From positions 1,054,001 to 1,118,000 of the forward strand of contig JANJTC010000005.1 of NCBI GenBank assembly GCA_024711325.1: 64,000 nt of DNA, read 5' to 3'. The notes under the pieces are model-generated. The model was not told the DNA's origin and made no database searches. It worked only from the letters and a program-made list of their open reading frames with translations. Below are positions 25,965-34,420 of this stretch, in pieces (position 1 is the stretch's first letter; each line of letters opens with the position of its first letter). This DNA comes from Bacteriovoracaceae bacterium (GTDB lineage Bacteria > Bdellovibrionota > Bacteriovoracia > Bacteriovoracales > Bacteriovoracaceae). The position numbers and the translations under genes are program-made.

Positions 25965-25971
25965 ACCTTGG
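25941..25971 (-). terminator. Intercistronic terminator after pilin 1
   Basis: Read on the minus strand, CCAAGGTA and TACCTTGG form an 8-base-pair stem around TGAAAAAC, followed by GCTTTTTC. It lies 40 bases after the pilin 1 stop and should reduce transcription into the rest of the operon, as known for other pilus operons. It overlaps the start of the small pilin-like ORF. Confidence 0.65.
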
Positions 25972-26010
25972 ACTCATCGGAAGAGTTACCTGATTACTTT
26001 AGTTTGTTTT

Positions 26011-26472
26011 TTAGTTCTGAGAAATGGTGAATTGAACTGTGTCTTCATGGCTGCCGGCCGAGAGGTTACTGGGCTGGTTAAAAGAGATTTTTAAATCTTT
26101 GGTAAAAGTCCCTTTTAAATTACTCGTCGTATAAACTTGAGTCGCGGAAGTACTGAGAGGAACATTTGATCCTTGATAGGTAAGACTGTAGTTTACGAAG
26201 CTATTGGCATCGGAAACATTCACAAGTTTCCCTCCGTTGGCCGAGCGAGCGGAAATCTTATATCCCGTAGCATAATTGGATTTTTCAGTCAGGGTAGCCA
26301 CTTTTACATTTGAAGCTGACTGACTGAGATCTAAGTTTGAGGCCACTGTTTCATGAGCAATTGAAATTTCCAATATGGGCGCCACCACACCTTTTAAGAT
26401 TAAGTCGGCCGAAGTTGCGGCCATAGAAGAGAAGCTAAGAGTAATTAGTGACAGAGTGATGAGTTTTTTCAT
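26011..26472 (-). CDS. Major pilin subunit, paralogue 1
   Basis: The 153-residue protein starts at the ATG at 26472 (GGGAGG four bases upstream; the in-frame TTG at 26484 overlaps that site and is rejected). It has a signal peptide ending MAA and one beta-sandwich domain with ARSANGGKLVNVSDANSF and the ending SAGSHEDTVQFTISQN. As the promoter-proximal gene followed by a terminator, it is probably the most abundant shaft subunit. It is a duplicate of the pilin at 25130-25597. Confidence 0.8.
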   Translation of the reverse strand: MKKLITLSLITLSFSSMAATSADLILKGVVAPILEISIAHETVASNLDLSQSASNVKVATLTEKSNYATGYKISARSANGGKLVNVSDANSFVNYSLTYQGSNVPLSTSATQVYTTSNLKGTFTKDLKISFNQPSNLSAGSHEDTVQFTISQN

Positions 26473-26532
26473 GTGTCCTCCCAAAAGACCATTAAGTTTT
26501 AATTAACAAAATTAAAATTCTTATGGGTTTTG

Positions 26533-26550
26533 ATGCACGACACATGCCAA
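26533..26550 (-). promoter_or_regulatory. Sigma-54-type promoter candidate of the pilus operon
   Basis: On the minus strand the sequence TTGGCATGTGTCGTGCAT matches the -24/-12 consensus TGGCACG-N4-TTGCA at all but two bases and has the required ten bases between the GG and GC pairs. The predicted start would leave a leader of about 50 bases before the first pilin ATG. Sigma-54 control would require an activator ATPase encoded elsewhere. Confidence 0.55.
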
Positions 26551-26673
26551 GATTTCTTAAGGTTGCTTTTTTGAATTACAATGACTTGGAGATTTAAGTT
26601 TTAAAAAAGTGTCTAAAAAGTAATTAAAAGAGTCTTAATTATTGTCACTTTATTAGGCAGCTCTTAATTCTCC

Positions 26674-27288
26674 TCAATTTGGCCAAATATGGAACTCTCT
26701 TTGAATCCGCGCCTTTTCTTCATCAGTAAATAGATTTTGATCGATAGATAAATGAGATAGCTTCGGAATTTTTTTTATGACATCCGGAAATAGTTCAAAT
26801 TTATTGGCGTCCAAATTTAAGCGGCCAAGATTTTTTAAATCGATTAAAGAATAGGGCAGTTGAGCGAGATGATTCCCTGAAAGATTCATGTCTGTGAGGT
26901 GAGATAAAATTGAAATCTCTTCGGGCAGGCCCTCAAGACCGCAGTCTTTAATCGTTAAAGATTTTAAGGGTGAAGCCGCATGTCCCAAGGGAAGAATGAA
27001 AGTTCTTAAAGGAGTTTCAATAATCTTTAAATTTTCAAGTTTGGATAAATTAAACACAGCTGATAGATCACCGGAGAATTGGGGCCACTTAATAGAGAGC
27101 ACACGGAGATTATTCCAGTTAAGGCCATCTTCAGGAAAAGATGTGCAGTTTCCATCCAGGTAGAGTTCTTCTAAATAAGGAAAATCCATTAGCTCGGATG
27201 GAAATTCATCCGTCCTCACAGAAACTTTTAAGGCACGTACTTCTTGTCTTACTTTTGAGGCCGCTTTTAAATCTTTGTAGAGCTTCAT
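26674..27288 (-). CDS. Leucine-rich-repeat protein
   Basis: The 204-residue protein is made of leucine-rich repeats of about 23 residues, with clear units such as LEELYLDGNCTSFPE, LTDMNLSGNHLAQLP and LGRLNLDANKFELFP. Such repeats form a curved binding surface for proteins. There is no signal peptide, so it should be cytoplasmic. It overlaps the serB stop by four bases and is last in the pgsA-serB-LRR operon. The binding partner cannot be inferred. Confidence 0.75.
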   Translation of the reverse strand: MKLYKDLKAASKVRQEVRALKVSVRTDEFPSELMDFPYLEELYLDGNCTSFPEDGLNWNNLRVLSIKWPQFSGDLSAVFNLSKLENLKIIETPLRTFILPLGHAASPLKSLTIKDCGLEGLPEEISILSHLTDMNLSGNHLAQLPYSLIDLKNLGRLNLDANKFELFPDVIKKIPKLSHLSIDQNLFTDEEKARIQREFHIWPN

Positions 27289-28193
27289 TTAAAATGATTC
27301 CCCGGAATTCCCAAGAAATAGAGTATGGATGTCATGGGGCCATGACTCATCTGATGACGGGCCATGCGCTTTACTTTTTCTTTAGCGTGAAAGGCGATAC
27401 CAAAACCCGCTTTGGAAAGCATCAGGAGATCATTTGCTCCATCACCTACGGCCACGACTTGATCAAGACTCAAACCTTCCTTATAGGCCAGCTCTTCCAG
27501 AATTCGCGCTTTCTCTTCGGCATTGATGATTTTACCCAGGACTCTACCTGTGAGGACATCACCATCCCATTCCAGATCATTAGCAAAAGCGTAATTTAAA
27601 CCGAGATGATTCTTAAAGTTTTCGGCAAAGTACTTAAAGCCGCCTGAGATGATGGCAGTCTTGTAGCCTTGCTTTTTTACTTCACTGATTAGTTTCTCCG
27701 CACCAGGAGTGAGTTTCAGGCGCTTCATGATGAGTTCCATCTCACTTCGGTGAAAACCTTTTAGCAGGGCCACTCTTTCCATTAAGGCCTGATTAAAATT
27801 GAGTTCTCCATTCATGGCCCTCTCAGTAATGAGTTTCACCTTATCCCCAATCCCGAAGACCATCGCCATTTCATCAATCACTTCGTGTTGAATCAAAGTG
27901 GAATCCATATCAAAAACAATCAAGCGTCGATTGGTGCGGGATTCATCCAGCGGAATAAAGGCCGTATCAATCTGATACTGATTGGATAAATCCATCAAAT
28001 CAAATTTTAATTTCTCTTCGTCTTTAAACTCTGAAAGACTAATCACAATATCGACAGCTTTTAATTTATCTTCATGCAGATCATCAATGCGCTCAATCTT
28101 GGCACCCATGGAGTTAAAGAGGCTTTTGATTTCTTCCAGAAAAGATTCTTTGATGGAACCAGAGGAGACACAGCAAAGAACATATTTCTTCAC
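27285..28193 (-). CDS. serB: Phosphoserine phosphatase
   Basis: The 302-residue enzyme performs the last step of serine synthesis. The HAD catalytic motif FDMDSTL carries D95 and D97, SGGF is the second motif, and VGDGANDLLML is the metal-binding third motif. The N-terminal 85 residues match the ACT-like regulatory extension of long SerB proteins. It lies between pgsA and the leucine-rich-repeat gene, overlapping each by four bases, so all three are probably one operon. Confidence 0.93.
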   Translation of the reverse strand: MKKYVLCCVSSGSIKESFLEEIKSLFNSMGAKIERIDDLHEDKLKAVDIVISLSEFKDEEKLKFDLMDLSNQYQIDTAFIPLDESRTNRRLIVFDMDSTLIQHEVIDEMAMVFGIGDKVKLITERAMNGELNFNQALMERVALLKGFHRSEMELIMKRLKLTPGAEKLISEVKKQGYKTAIISGGFKYFAENFKNHLGLNYAFANDLEWDGDVLTGRVLGKIINAEEKARILEELAYKEGLSLDQVVAVGDGANDLLMLSKAGFGIAFHAKEKVKRMARHQMSHGPMTSILYFLGIPGNHFK

Positions 28194-28834
28194 GTGGTGG
28201 CCTTAAGCTTTTGCTCTTTTTTAAATTTCTTTTTCTCAGAGCGTTTTTCTTGCAGCTTCTTAACCATGGAAAGCGAATATTTCAAGGCCGACCAGAGTGA
28301 CAGCAGTGCCGCTACATAGATGAGGGCAGTACCTATTACCGGGAGATTAAGTCCTAAAAACTCATCGTAGATCATGAGCATCGGGGTAGCGACCATCTGT
28401 GCGGTGGTTTTCCATTTACCCATATTGCTCACAGGAACATCCACATCTTCCGACATCGCCAGAAGTCTTAAAGAAGTCATGTACATTTCCCGTAAAACTA
28501 AAATAATCACCACAATTGGGTGGACCCGATCAAGTCCCATGAGCATGATAAGTGCTGATACAACTAAAAATTTATCTGCTATAGGATCCAGGAAGGAGCC
28601 GAAGACCGTGACAATATTTCTTTTTCGGGCAATGTATCCATCCAGGAAGTCAGTGATGGAGGCCACCACAAAAATCCAACAGGCAATGTGACCCAGCCAA
28701 TGAGCATAAGGAATTAACCACAGCGGAGTGTCTTCGGTGAAATATAAGGCCAAAACCACGATAGGAATCATCAACATTCTAAAGAATGTGAGTCGGTTAG
28801 GCAGGTTATCTATCTCTAGATCATTTTTTTCCAT
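28190..28834 (-). CDS. pgsA: CDP-diacylglycerol-glycerol-3-phosphate 3-phosphatidyltransferase
   Basis: This membrane enzyme makes phosphatidylglycerol phosphate. The CDP-alcohol phosphotransferase motif is complete, from DGYIAR through GSFLDPIADK. Several hydrophobic helices are present. I start at the ATG at 28834 (214 residues); the earlier in-frame TTG at 28852 adds six residues and is less likely. The last 25 residues are strongly basic, which is unusual and could bind phospholipid headgroups. It is first of the pgsA-serB-LRR unit. Confidence 0.9.
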   Translation of the reverse strand: MEKNDLEIDNLPNRLTFFRMLMIPIVVLALYFTEDTPLWLIPYAHWLGHIACWIFVVASITDFLDGYIARKRNIVTVFGSFLDPIADKFLVVSALIMLMGLDRVHPIVVIILVLREMYMTSLRLLAMSEDVDVPVSNMGKWKTTAQMVATPMLMIYDEFLGLNLPVIGTALIYVAALLSLWSALKYSLSMVKKLQEKRSEKKKFKKEQKLKATT

Positions 28835-28939
28835 TTCAGTCCAATTTAGCAAAGCGGTTGGGGTGTTGCAAAAAGAAAGCTTTACCTAGCTTGGGTTATA
28901 TTACTGAAACACCTACAATAAGAGAACAATGAGGTGAAC

Positions 28940-29656
28940 ATGGAACGACGTTTTAATTTGATTAAGAGTGATTTTGAGAAGCATGAGAAGAGAGTCCTTC
29001 CGAGGTTTCCTTTCTGTTACCTGACTTTTAAGTCCGACGATACTTCTCGAGTATATGAAGTCAAAGATATCTCGCACACCGGCATGCAGCTTTCCCTGAA
29101 AGATGCCTCTCATGATTTTAAAGAGGATGCTGTCCTTAAAGGCAATATTCACTGGTTGGGAAAAAATCTGGATATAGCGGGCACGGTTAAATGGCATACC
29201 CAAAATCGTCTAGGTGTGGAGTTCATTAAAAGAAGAGATGTTTTAGAGAAAATTCAAAGCTTCCTGCAAATGGAAGAGATGGTCAAACGTCTAAAGCCTT
29301 TGCATAAAGTAGACGGTGGCCTGGAAATTCCCGCCCGCCTTAAGTACTGGCTGCGCTCTGACGGGCCAGTGGAAGTCTTTATCTGGGTGCACGGGGACGG
29401 AGAAATTGCCAAGGGCCAGTTTCTGTTTATGGAAACCTTCGTGGAGTGGGAAGACGGCGTGGGGCTTAAAACCGGACGAATTTTGTCAAAACGCAATGTT
29501 GATTCTCCGCTTCTGACTGAAGACGAGTGGGTATTTAAAATCGATCAGGATGTTGATGGGGAAAAACTCGAAAAAATTAAAACTTTGATCAGTCACATCA
29601 ATGATGATCTTCTGCCTTCAGAAGTCAAAACATTCTTAGCGCGTCAATTGAGTTAA
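28940..29656 (+). CDS. PilZ-domain protein (c-di-GMP binding)
   Basis: The 238-residue protein has a PilZ domain near its N-terminus with both parts of the c-di-GMP motif intact: RVLPR (R18 and R22) and DISHTG (D43, S45, G48). The C-terminal half (about 110-238) is not recognised and may be a degenerate second PilZ-like barrel. The start at 28940 has GAGG five bases upstream; a GTG six bases earlier overlaps that site. It stands alone between divergent pgsA and glpX, so its target is unknown. Confidence 0.85.
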   Translation: MERRFNLIKSDFEKHEKRVLPRFPFCYLTFKSDDTSRVYEVKDISHTGMQLSLKDASHDFKEDAVLKGNIHWLGKNLDIAGTVKWHTQNRLGVEFIKRRDVLEKIQSFLQMEEMVKRLKPLHKVDGGLEIPARLKYWLRSDGPVEVFIWVHGDGEIAKGQFLFMETFVEWEDGVGLKTGRILSKRNVDSPLLTEDEWVFKIDQDVDGEKLEKIKTLISHINDDLLPSEVKTFLARQLS

Positions 29657-29682
29657 ATCTTCATAGATCCAATCAAAACAGG

Positions 29683-29729
29683 TATGATTCATTCGTTAAC
29701 TCTTTAAAGGGAAAAATGAATGAATCGTA
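29683..29729 (+). promoter_or_regulatory. Hairpin holding the glpX start codon
   Basis: TATGATTCATTC (29683-29694) can pair with GAATGAATCGTA (29718-29729) over 12 base pairs including one G-T. The loop contains the AAAGGG ribosome site and the 3' arm contains the start codon at 29720-29722. The fold could limit translation of glpX. A second upstream ATG (29716) is out of frame. Confidence 0.35.
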
Positions 29730-30673
29730 ACCTTGCAATGGAATTTGTCCGAGTCACAGAAATGGCAGCTATCGCTTCGGCCCGTCTTATGGGTCGTGGA
29801 GATGAAAAAGCGGCAGATCAGGCGGCCGTCGATGCCATGCGGGCAATGCTTGATTCAATCGAATGTGATGCAACGGTTGTGATTGGTGAAGGTGAGCGGG
29901 ATGAAGCCCCTATGCTTTATATCGGCGAAAAGGTCGGTACCGGAACGGGCATTAAATTAGAAATTGCCCTTGATCCTCTGGAAGGAACCACAGTTTGTGC
30001 ACACGGTGGACCTAATTCAATTTCAGTGATGGCCATCGGTGAGGCGGGCGGACTGCTTCACGCTCCTGATACCTATATGCTTAAGCTGGCCGCAGGTCCT
30101 GAGGCCCGTGGTAAGTTAGATATCCGCGAAACTCCCACTGAAAATTTAAAGCGCCTGGCAGAAATTAAAAAATGCCGGGTCGCCGATCTGACAGCGATTG
30201 TTTTAGATCGCCCTCGTCATAAAGAACTCATTGAAGAAATCCGCGCCGCTGGTGCTCGTATCAATCTTATAGGTGATGGTGATGTGGCCGCCGCTATTTC
30301 AACCGCCACTCCTAATTCAGGAGTTGATATTCTTTTTGGTATTGGTGGAGCTCCGGAAGGCGTGATTGCCGCTGCTGCCCTTCAATGTCTGAATGGTGAG
30401 TTCCAGGGAATTTTAAAACCTCGAAATCCTGGTGAGATTGAACGCGCCCGTCAGATGGGTGTGGAAGACATTAACCGGGTTTTTAAAATTGATGATCTTG
30501 CCCGTGGCAATCTCATGTTCTCTGCTACTGGGGTTACCACCGGTAACTTCTTAGATGGTGTTATCTTCAAATCATGGGGCTGCTACACTCACTCACTTGT
30601 GATGCGTTCTGAATCTGGTACCATTAGACATATCAGAGCTGAACATCATTTTGATAAGAAACCTAGATACTAG
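29720..30673 (+). CDS. glpX: Class II fructose-1,6-bisphosphatase
   Basis: The 317-residue protein matches GlpX: GEGERDEAPMLYIGE near the N-terminus and the metal-site motif LDPLEGTT (D and E ligands), followed by GGPNSISV. It removes the 1-phosphate of fructose-1,6-bisphosphate in gluconeogenesis. No class I enzyme is visible in the window. The start is preceded by AAAGGG and by a possible hairpin. The next gene follows after 14 bases. Confidence 0.93.
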   Translation: MNRNLAMEFVRVTEMAAIASARLMGRGDEKAADQAAVDAMRAMLDSIECDATVVIGEGERDEAPMLYIGEKVGTGTGIKLEIALDPLEGTTVCAHGGPNSISVMAIGEAGGLLHAPDTYMLKLAAGPEARGKLDIRETPTENLKRLAEIKKCRVADLTAIVLDRPRHKELIEEIRAAGARINLIGDGDVAAAISTATPNSGVDILFGIGGAPEGVIAAAALQCLNGEFQGILKPRNPGEIERARQMGVEDINRVFKIDDLARGNLMFSATGVTTGNFLDGVIFKSWGCYTHSLVMRSESGTIRHIRAEHHFDKKPRY

Positions 30674-30687
30674 AAAAGGAATGACCC

Positions 30688-31119
30688 ATGGCCCGCGCGG
30701 AAAGAACTGAAGTATTTGATGTCCCATTAGATAAATTTTATCAGGCGATCGTAGATTATAAAGCTTATCCTAAATTTGTAGACGGAGTTGAATCAACGGA
30801 AGTTGCCAATGAGTCTGCTGATGGTGCGACGGTCACCATGAATCTTAATTTGATTAAGAGAATTTCTTATACGATTAAACTCAATCACAAAAAAAATCAG
30901 GAAGTGAACTGGAGCCTGGTTTCTGGCGACATGATGAAAGTCAATAACGGTCGCTGGACTTTGAAAGATCTGGGTCAGGCCCGAACTGAAGTGACTTATT
31001 CACTGGAAGTGGAACTGAAAGGTTTCTTGCCAGGTTTAGGGATGATTGAAAAAACTCTCGTAAACACCAATCTTCCTTTAACCATGAAAGCTTTTGCAAA
31101 AAAAGCAGCGAGTTTATAA
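30688..31119 (+). CDS. START/SRPBCC-fold protein (COQ10/RatA-like)
   Basis: This 143-residue protein has the SRPBCC pattern: an N-terminal strand, VPLDKFYQAIVDYKAYPKFV as the amphipathic helix region, strands in the middle and a long C-terminal helix (from LVNTNLPLTMKAF). These proteins bind hydrophobic ligands in a deep cavity; the COQ10/RatA group binds quinones or contacts ribosomes. The function here is not settled. It follows glpX and runs directly into the next gene. Confidence 0.7.
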   Translation: MARAERTEVFDVPLDKFYQAIVDYKAYPKFVDGVESTEVANESADGATVTMNLNLIKRISYTIKLNHKKNQEVNWSLVSGDMMKVNNGRWTLKDLGQARTEVTYSLEVELKGFLPGLGMIEKTLVNTNLPLTMKAFAKKAASL

Positions 31120-31452
31120 ATGAGTGAAGACCGCGATAAAGACGGGAAACTGGGTGATCTCTTTAAGAAAGTGATCACCACAGGTGTTACGGCCGCATTT
31201 ATGACAGAGGAGAGTGTTCGCACCCTCTTAAAAGATGTGCCCCTTCCGAAAGATATCGTTGGTGGTTTACTGGAAAACGCCAAGAACACAAAAACTGAAT
31301 TCGTGGCCAGCGTGAAAAACGAACTGAAGTCATACCTGGATAAGATTGATATCTCAAAGGAGATTGATAAGATTGCCGAAAAGTATGACTTCGAAGTTAA
31401 GGCCACGATCAGTCTCAAAAAAAAGAAAAAGTCCAAGTCTGAAGAGGAGTGA
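31120..31452 (+). CDS. Small phasin-like helical protein
   Basis: The 110-residue product has no signal peptide. It begins with a charged stretch, then VITTGVTAAFMTEESVRTLLKDV, a central helix with VASVKNELKSYLDKI, and ends in a lysine/serine/glutamate tail. The profile resembles the short helical phasin-like proteins found in many proteobacteria, but the match is weak. It begins directly after the preceding stop and four bases before the yggS start, so it belongs to the same operon. Confidence 0.55.
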   Translation: MSEDRDKDGKLGDLFKKVITTGVTAAFMTEESVRTLLKDVPLPKDIVGGLLENAKNTKTEFVASVKNELKSYLDKIDISKEIDKIAEKYDFEVKATISLKKKKKSKSEEE

Positions 31453-31455
31453 GCT

Positions 31456-32130
31456 TTGTCTCAAAAAGACCTCTTTCAGAAAAAGCTAAATGACATTAAG
31501 GCCATTCTTCCTGAAGGCAGTTCCCTTCTGATTGTCTCCAAGACCCGCTCGGTGGATGAGATCAAAGTTTATTATGAACTGGGTCACCGGGATTTCGGTG
31601 AAAACCGGGTTCAGGAATTAAGTGAGAAAGCACAGGCCTTAAAGGAGAGTTGCCCGGAGATCCGTTGGCATATGATCGGGCACCTTCAGAGCAACAAAGT
31701 AAAAATTCTTTTTCAAATTCCCCATCTTCATGCCGTCCATTCGGTTCATGACTTGAATCTAGTGGATAAGCTAGTCAAGAGCGAGGAGCATCTCACCCAC
31801 CCAGTTGAGATTTTTTTGCAGTTTAATACCTCAAAAGAAGAAGAGAAATCGGGCTTTGAAGATGAGGCTTCTCTTCGGGAAGCGGCGGAATTGCTCCTTC
31901 ATTCACAGAAACTTAACTTGAGGGGGCTCATGACCATGGGTACCCTAAGGACTGAGAATTTCGAGGCCGAAGCGGCCCGATGTTTCCGGGAGCTGCAAAA
32001 AGTGAAGGAAAATTTACAGGTTGGTTTGCATCGGGAGCTTAAAACCTCTATGGGTATGAGTCAGGATTATAAAATCGCCCTGGCAGAGAAGTCTGACTGG
32101 ATCAGGCTTGGGACCATGATGTTTACATGA
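31456..32130 (+). CDS. yggS: YggS-family pyridoxal-phosphate homeostasis protein
   Basis: The 224-residue protein has the alanine-racemase-like barrel of YggS, with VSKTRS carrying the PLP-binding lysine (K29), FGENRVQEL, WHMIGHLQSNK and the ending SMGMSQDYKIA with the phosphate-binding region. It keeps PLP levels in balance and has no known catalytic activity. The start is TTG, supported by GAGGAG six bases upstream; no ATG is close enough. It overlaps the next gene by four bases. Confidence 0.92.
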   Translation: MSQKDLFQKKLNDIKAILPEGSSLLIVSKTRSVDEIKVYYELGHRDFGENRVQELSEKAQALKESCPEIRWHMIGHLQSNKVKILFQIPHLHAVHSVHDLNLVDKLVKSEEHLTHPVEIFLQFNTSKEEEKSGFEDEASLREAAELLLHSQKLNLRGLMTMGTLRTENFEAEAARCFRELQKVKENLQVGLHRELKTSMGMSQDYKIALAEKSDWIRLGTMMFT

Positions 32131-32846
32131 AAAAACTTTTCTTTATTTCTTTATTATCATTTTCGGCCTTGGCCCAAGTTGAACCATTAATCAAAAACGG
32201 TGAAGTGAAAATCAATTATCCGTGTGAAATTTTGGATTCCATTCCCAAGGGAAAAGAAAGTAAGGAAACCATCTCATTTTTTGAGAGGGGCAATAATACC
32301 GTTTATGCTTCCGGGTATATTCTAAGAAAAAGGGCCACTGATTTTACGGTTAAATATAGAACGGACCTTGGAGCGATTGTTCTGGATGAAACAATTTACC
32401 AGAACCTTCTGAATTCCCCAAATGGCGAGATTAAGTGTGAATTGGATTTAACCTATGATCCAAACTACTACCGCACCAGTCGTTCTTGCTCCTTTAAATC
32501 AGAAACTAAAGATCCGATTGAAGAGCATTTCATGTTCTTTAAGGAAAGCTTTGACCTATCTCAAATGAAAGAGATCAAGGTCTCGTCTTCGAGCTGGAAA
32601 ATGAAGCTTACCCCCGAGCAGGAAGGAAAAAGCCCGTTTATTAAAAAGCCTTCTGTTGAAAGATGGACCCTGCGTGGAGAGTGCCGGTTGGAGATTTCAG
32701 GCAAGTTTGAGACGCAAGATGGGGACCCGCGAGCGATGGATGATCTGACGGTAGCGGGACTTAACTTCTTAAAGAATCTGATCGATACGGCGCCTTCAGA
32801 GCTTCAGGGGAATAAAACCGCCTGGGTTCTGGGGATCAAAAACTAA
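32127..32846 (+). CDS. Secreted protein of unknown function
   Basis: The 239-residue product has a signal peptide (residues 1-16, ending ALAQ). Four cysteines (in YPCEI, IKCEL, RSCSF and GECRL) could form two disulfides. The sequence is beta-rich, with no repeats or motifs I recognise. It overlaps yggS by four bases, so it is coupled to that gene although a functional link is not obvious. Confidence 0.6.
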   Translation: MKKLFFISLLSFSALAQVEPLIKNGEVKINYPCEILDSIPKGKESKETISFFERGNNTVYASGYILRKRATDFTVKYRTDLGAIVLDETIYQNLLNSPNGEIKCELDLTYDPNYYRTSRSCSFKSETKDPIEEHFMFFKESFDLSQMKEIKVSSSSWKMKLTPEQEGKSPFIKKPSVERWTLRGECRLEISGKFETQDGDPRAMDDLTVAGLNFLKNLIDTAPSELQGNKTAWVLGIKN

Positions 32847-32935
32847 AACGAGAATTAATTACATTGATGGTGAATTTCATTACAGACTGATGCTTCCTTG
32901 CGTTAGAGTGCCTTGTTTTAAAAAAGAGGTAAAAT

Positions 32936-33319
32936 ATGAAAGCACTTATGACTGGCATTTTAATGTTAACTTCCCTCAGTTCTTTTGCTGCTGAGAAAAT
33001 CGTTAACGCTCATTTCTCTAAAAAAAGCGTTGTGGTTCAAATCCAGAACACAGACTCGGGAAGCACCAAATGGATTTCAACTGCCAAGATAGGAGTTATC
33101 CAATCCACGCTGGGATGCAGTGGCAAGAACTGCACCGCCACCAAGCTGAGAGTAGAGAGGGATGGACTATATGGGGATGTTGCCCTTTTCAATGAAGCAA
33201 GCCCTTCACTTGAAGGCGTGTTTTTGACTTCATTCTATGAAAGTACGCTGATAGACCCTCGGGATCTGGTGCTTTCTCAGAGCAATGGTAAGTATATCGT
33301 GTCATTAAAGGTTCAATAA
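32936..33319 (+). CDS. Small secreted protein of unknown function
   Basis: The 127-residue product has a signal peptide (residues 1-18, ending SFAAE) and a mature beta-rich part with a cysteine pair in LGCSGKNCTATKL that is well placed for a disulfide. AGAGG lies six bases before the ATG. It stands alone, with a terminator after it. No family is recognised. Confidence 0.6.
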   Translation: MKALMTGILMLTSLSSFAAEKIVNAHFSKKSVVVQIQNTDSGSTKWISTAKIGVIQSTLGCSGKNCTATKLRVERDGLYGDVALFNEASPSLEGVFLTSFYESTLIDPRDLVLSQSNGKYIVSLKVQ

Positions 33320-33335
33320 TTTGTTGTAAGTGAGC

Positions 33336-33389
33336 ATGGGGCCGTAAATTTTCCACGGTATTTTCTAGCTAGGCCCCATCTAATTTTTT
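33336..33389 (+). terminator. Probable terminator with a long branched loop
   Basis: ATGGGGCC (33336-33343) pairs with GGCCCCAT (33372-33379), and inside the loop CCGT can pair with ACGG. A T-rich run (33384-33389) follows. It lies 17 bases after the small secreted gene. Confidence 0.6.
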
Positions 33390-33454
33390 ACTTAGACAAC
33401 CTTCGTCATTCGGGATTATTTAGATATATCTTTTTTAACTGAAAGGGGGACGTC

Positions 33455-34420
33455 ATGGACGCCATTCGTAAGGTACCTGAGCTAAGTTTAATGAGTTTTG
33501 TGAACGGAACTAATAACGACAAAGTGAAGTTCACGAATGACCTTTTTCGCGGTCTCAAGGATTACGGGTTCATCGTTTTAGTTGATCACCCGATCGATAA
33601 TAAATTAACGGCCAAGGCTTATGATTTGATTCATGAGTTCTTCCAGCTTCCAGTTGAAACCAAACAAAAGTATGTTTGCAAAGAGGGCGGCGGTCAGCGC
33701 GGTTATACGGCCTTCGGAGTTGAGCATGCCAAAAATTCTCAGTTTCCAGATCTAAAAGAATTCTGGCACGTCGGACGTGATGCACTGGTTGATCCAGTTA
33801 GATTCGGAAAATATTTTCCAGAAAACATCTGGCCTACGGAGATTGCTGAGTTCAAAGATACATTCCTAAAACTTTATAATGGTCTGGATACAACCTCTAG
33901 TATCGTGCTTGATTCACTCGGCATGGCGCTGGACGTTCCACAAACATTCTTCCGTAATATGCTTCAGGACGGTAACTCTATTCTTCGTCCGATTCATTAC
34001 CCTCCATTGGGCCCTGATGCTCCTAAGAACGCCGTTCGTTCTGCTGCTCACGAAGACATCAACCTCATCACGGTGATGGTAGGTGCTACCTCTTCAGGGC
34101 TTGAGCTTCTTGATCGTGATGGGCAGTGGTTGAAAGTAAACACCAATGATAAGCAGCTAGTTGTGGATTCAGGGGATATGCTCTCTCGTCTGACTAACGA
34201 CGTGATTCCTGCAACCACTCACCGAGTGGTTAATCCGGACGATGCCACTTCTAACCGCTACTCAATGCCGTTTTTCACACATCCTAATCCAGATACAATG
34301 CTTTCTTGCATTCCTTCTTGTCGCGGAACAGGGGAGAAATACCCGGCGATTAACTCTCACGAGTGGTTGATGATCCGTTTGAAAGAAATTGGACTTGTGA
34401 AAGATAAGAAGAATTACTAG
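33455..34420 (+). CDS. 2-oxoglutarate/Fe(II) dioxygenase, isopenicillin-N-synthase type
   Basis: This 321-residue protein has the layout of the IPNS-like oxygenases: an N-terminal DIOX_N part (about residues 5-120, with GFIVLVDHPID and FFQLPVETKQKY) and a double-stranded beta-helix with iron ligands H and D in AAHEDINL and the distal H in THRVVNP, followed by RYSMPFF for 2-oxoglutarate. It oxidises an unknown substrate, usually a small metabolite. A strong AAGGGGG site precedes the ATG. Its stop is interlocked with that of the convergent gene. Confidence 0.85.
   Translation: MDAIRKVPELSLMSFVNGTNNDKVKFTNDLFRGLKDYGFIVLVDHPIDNKLTAKAYDLIHEFFQLPVETKQKYVCKEGGGQRGYTAFGVEHAKNSQFPDLKEFWHVGRDALVDPVRFGKYFPENIWPTEIAEFKDTFLKLYNGLDTTSSIVLDSLGMALDVPQTFFRNMLQDGNSILRPIHYPPLGPDAPKNAVRSAAHEDINLITVMVGATSSGLELLDRDGQWLKVNTNDKQLVVDSGDMLSRLTNDVIPATTHRVVNPDDATSNRYSMPFFTHPNPDTMLSCIPSCRGTGEKYPAINSHEWLMIRLKEIGLVKDKKNY

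Noticed and set aside
33041..33060. tRNA T-arm-like sequence (GTTCAAATCC)
   Set aside because: It lies inside a coding frame and no acceptor stem or anticodon arm can be formed around it. No tRNA was found elsewhere in the window.
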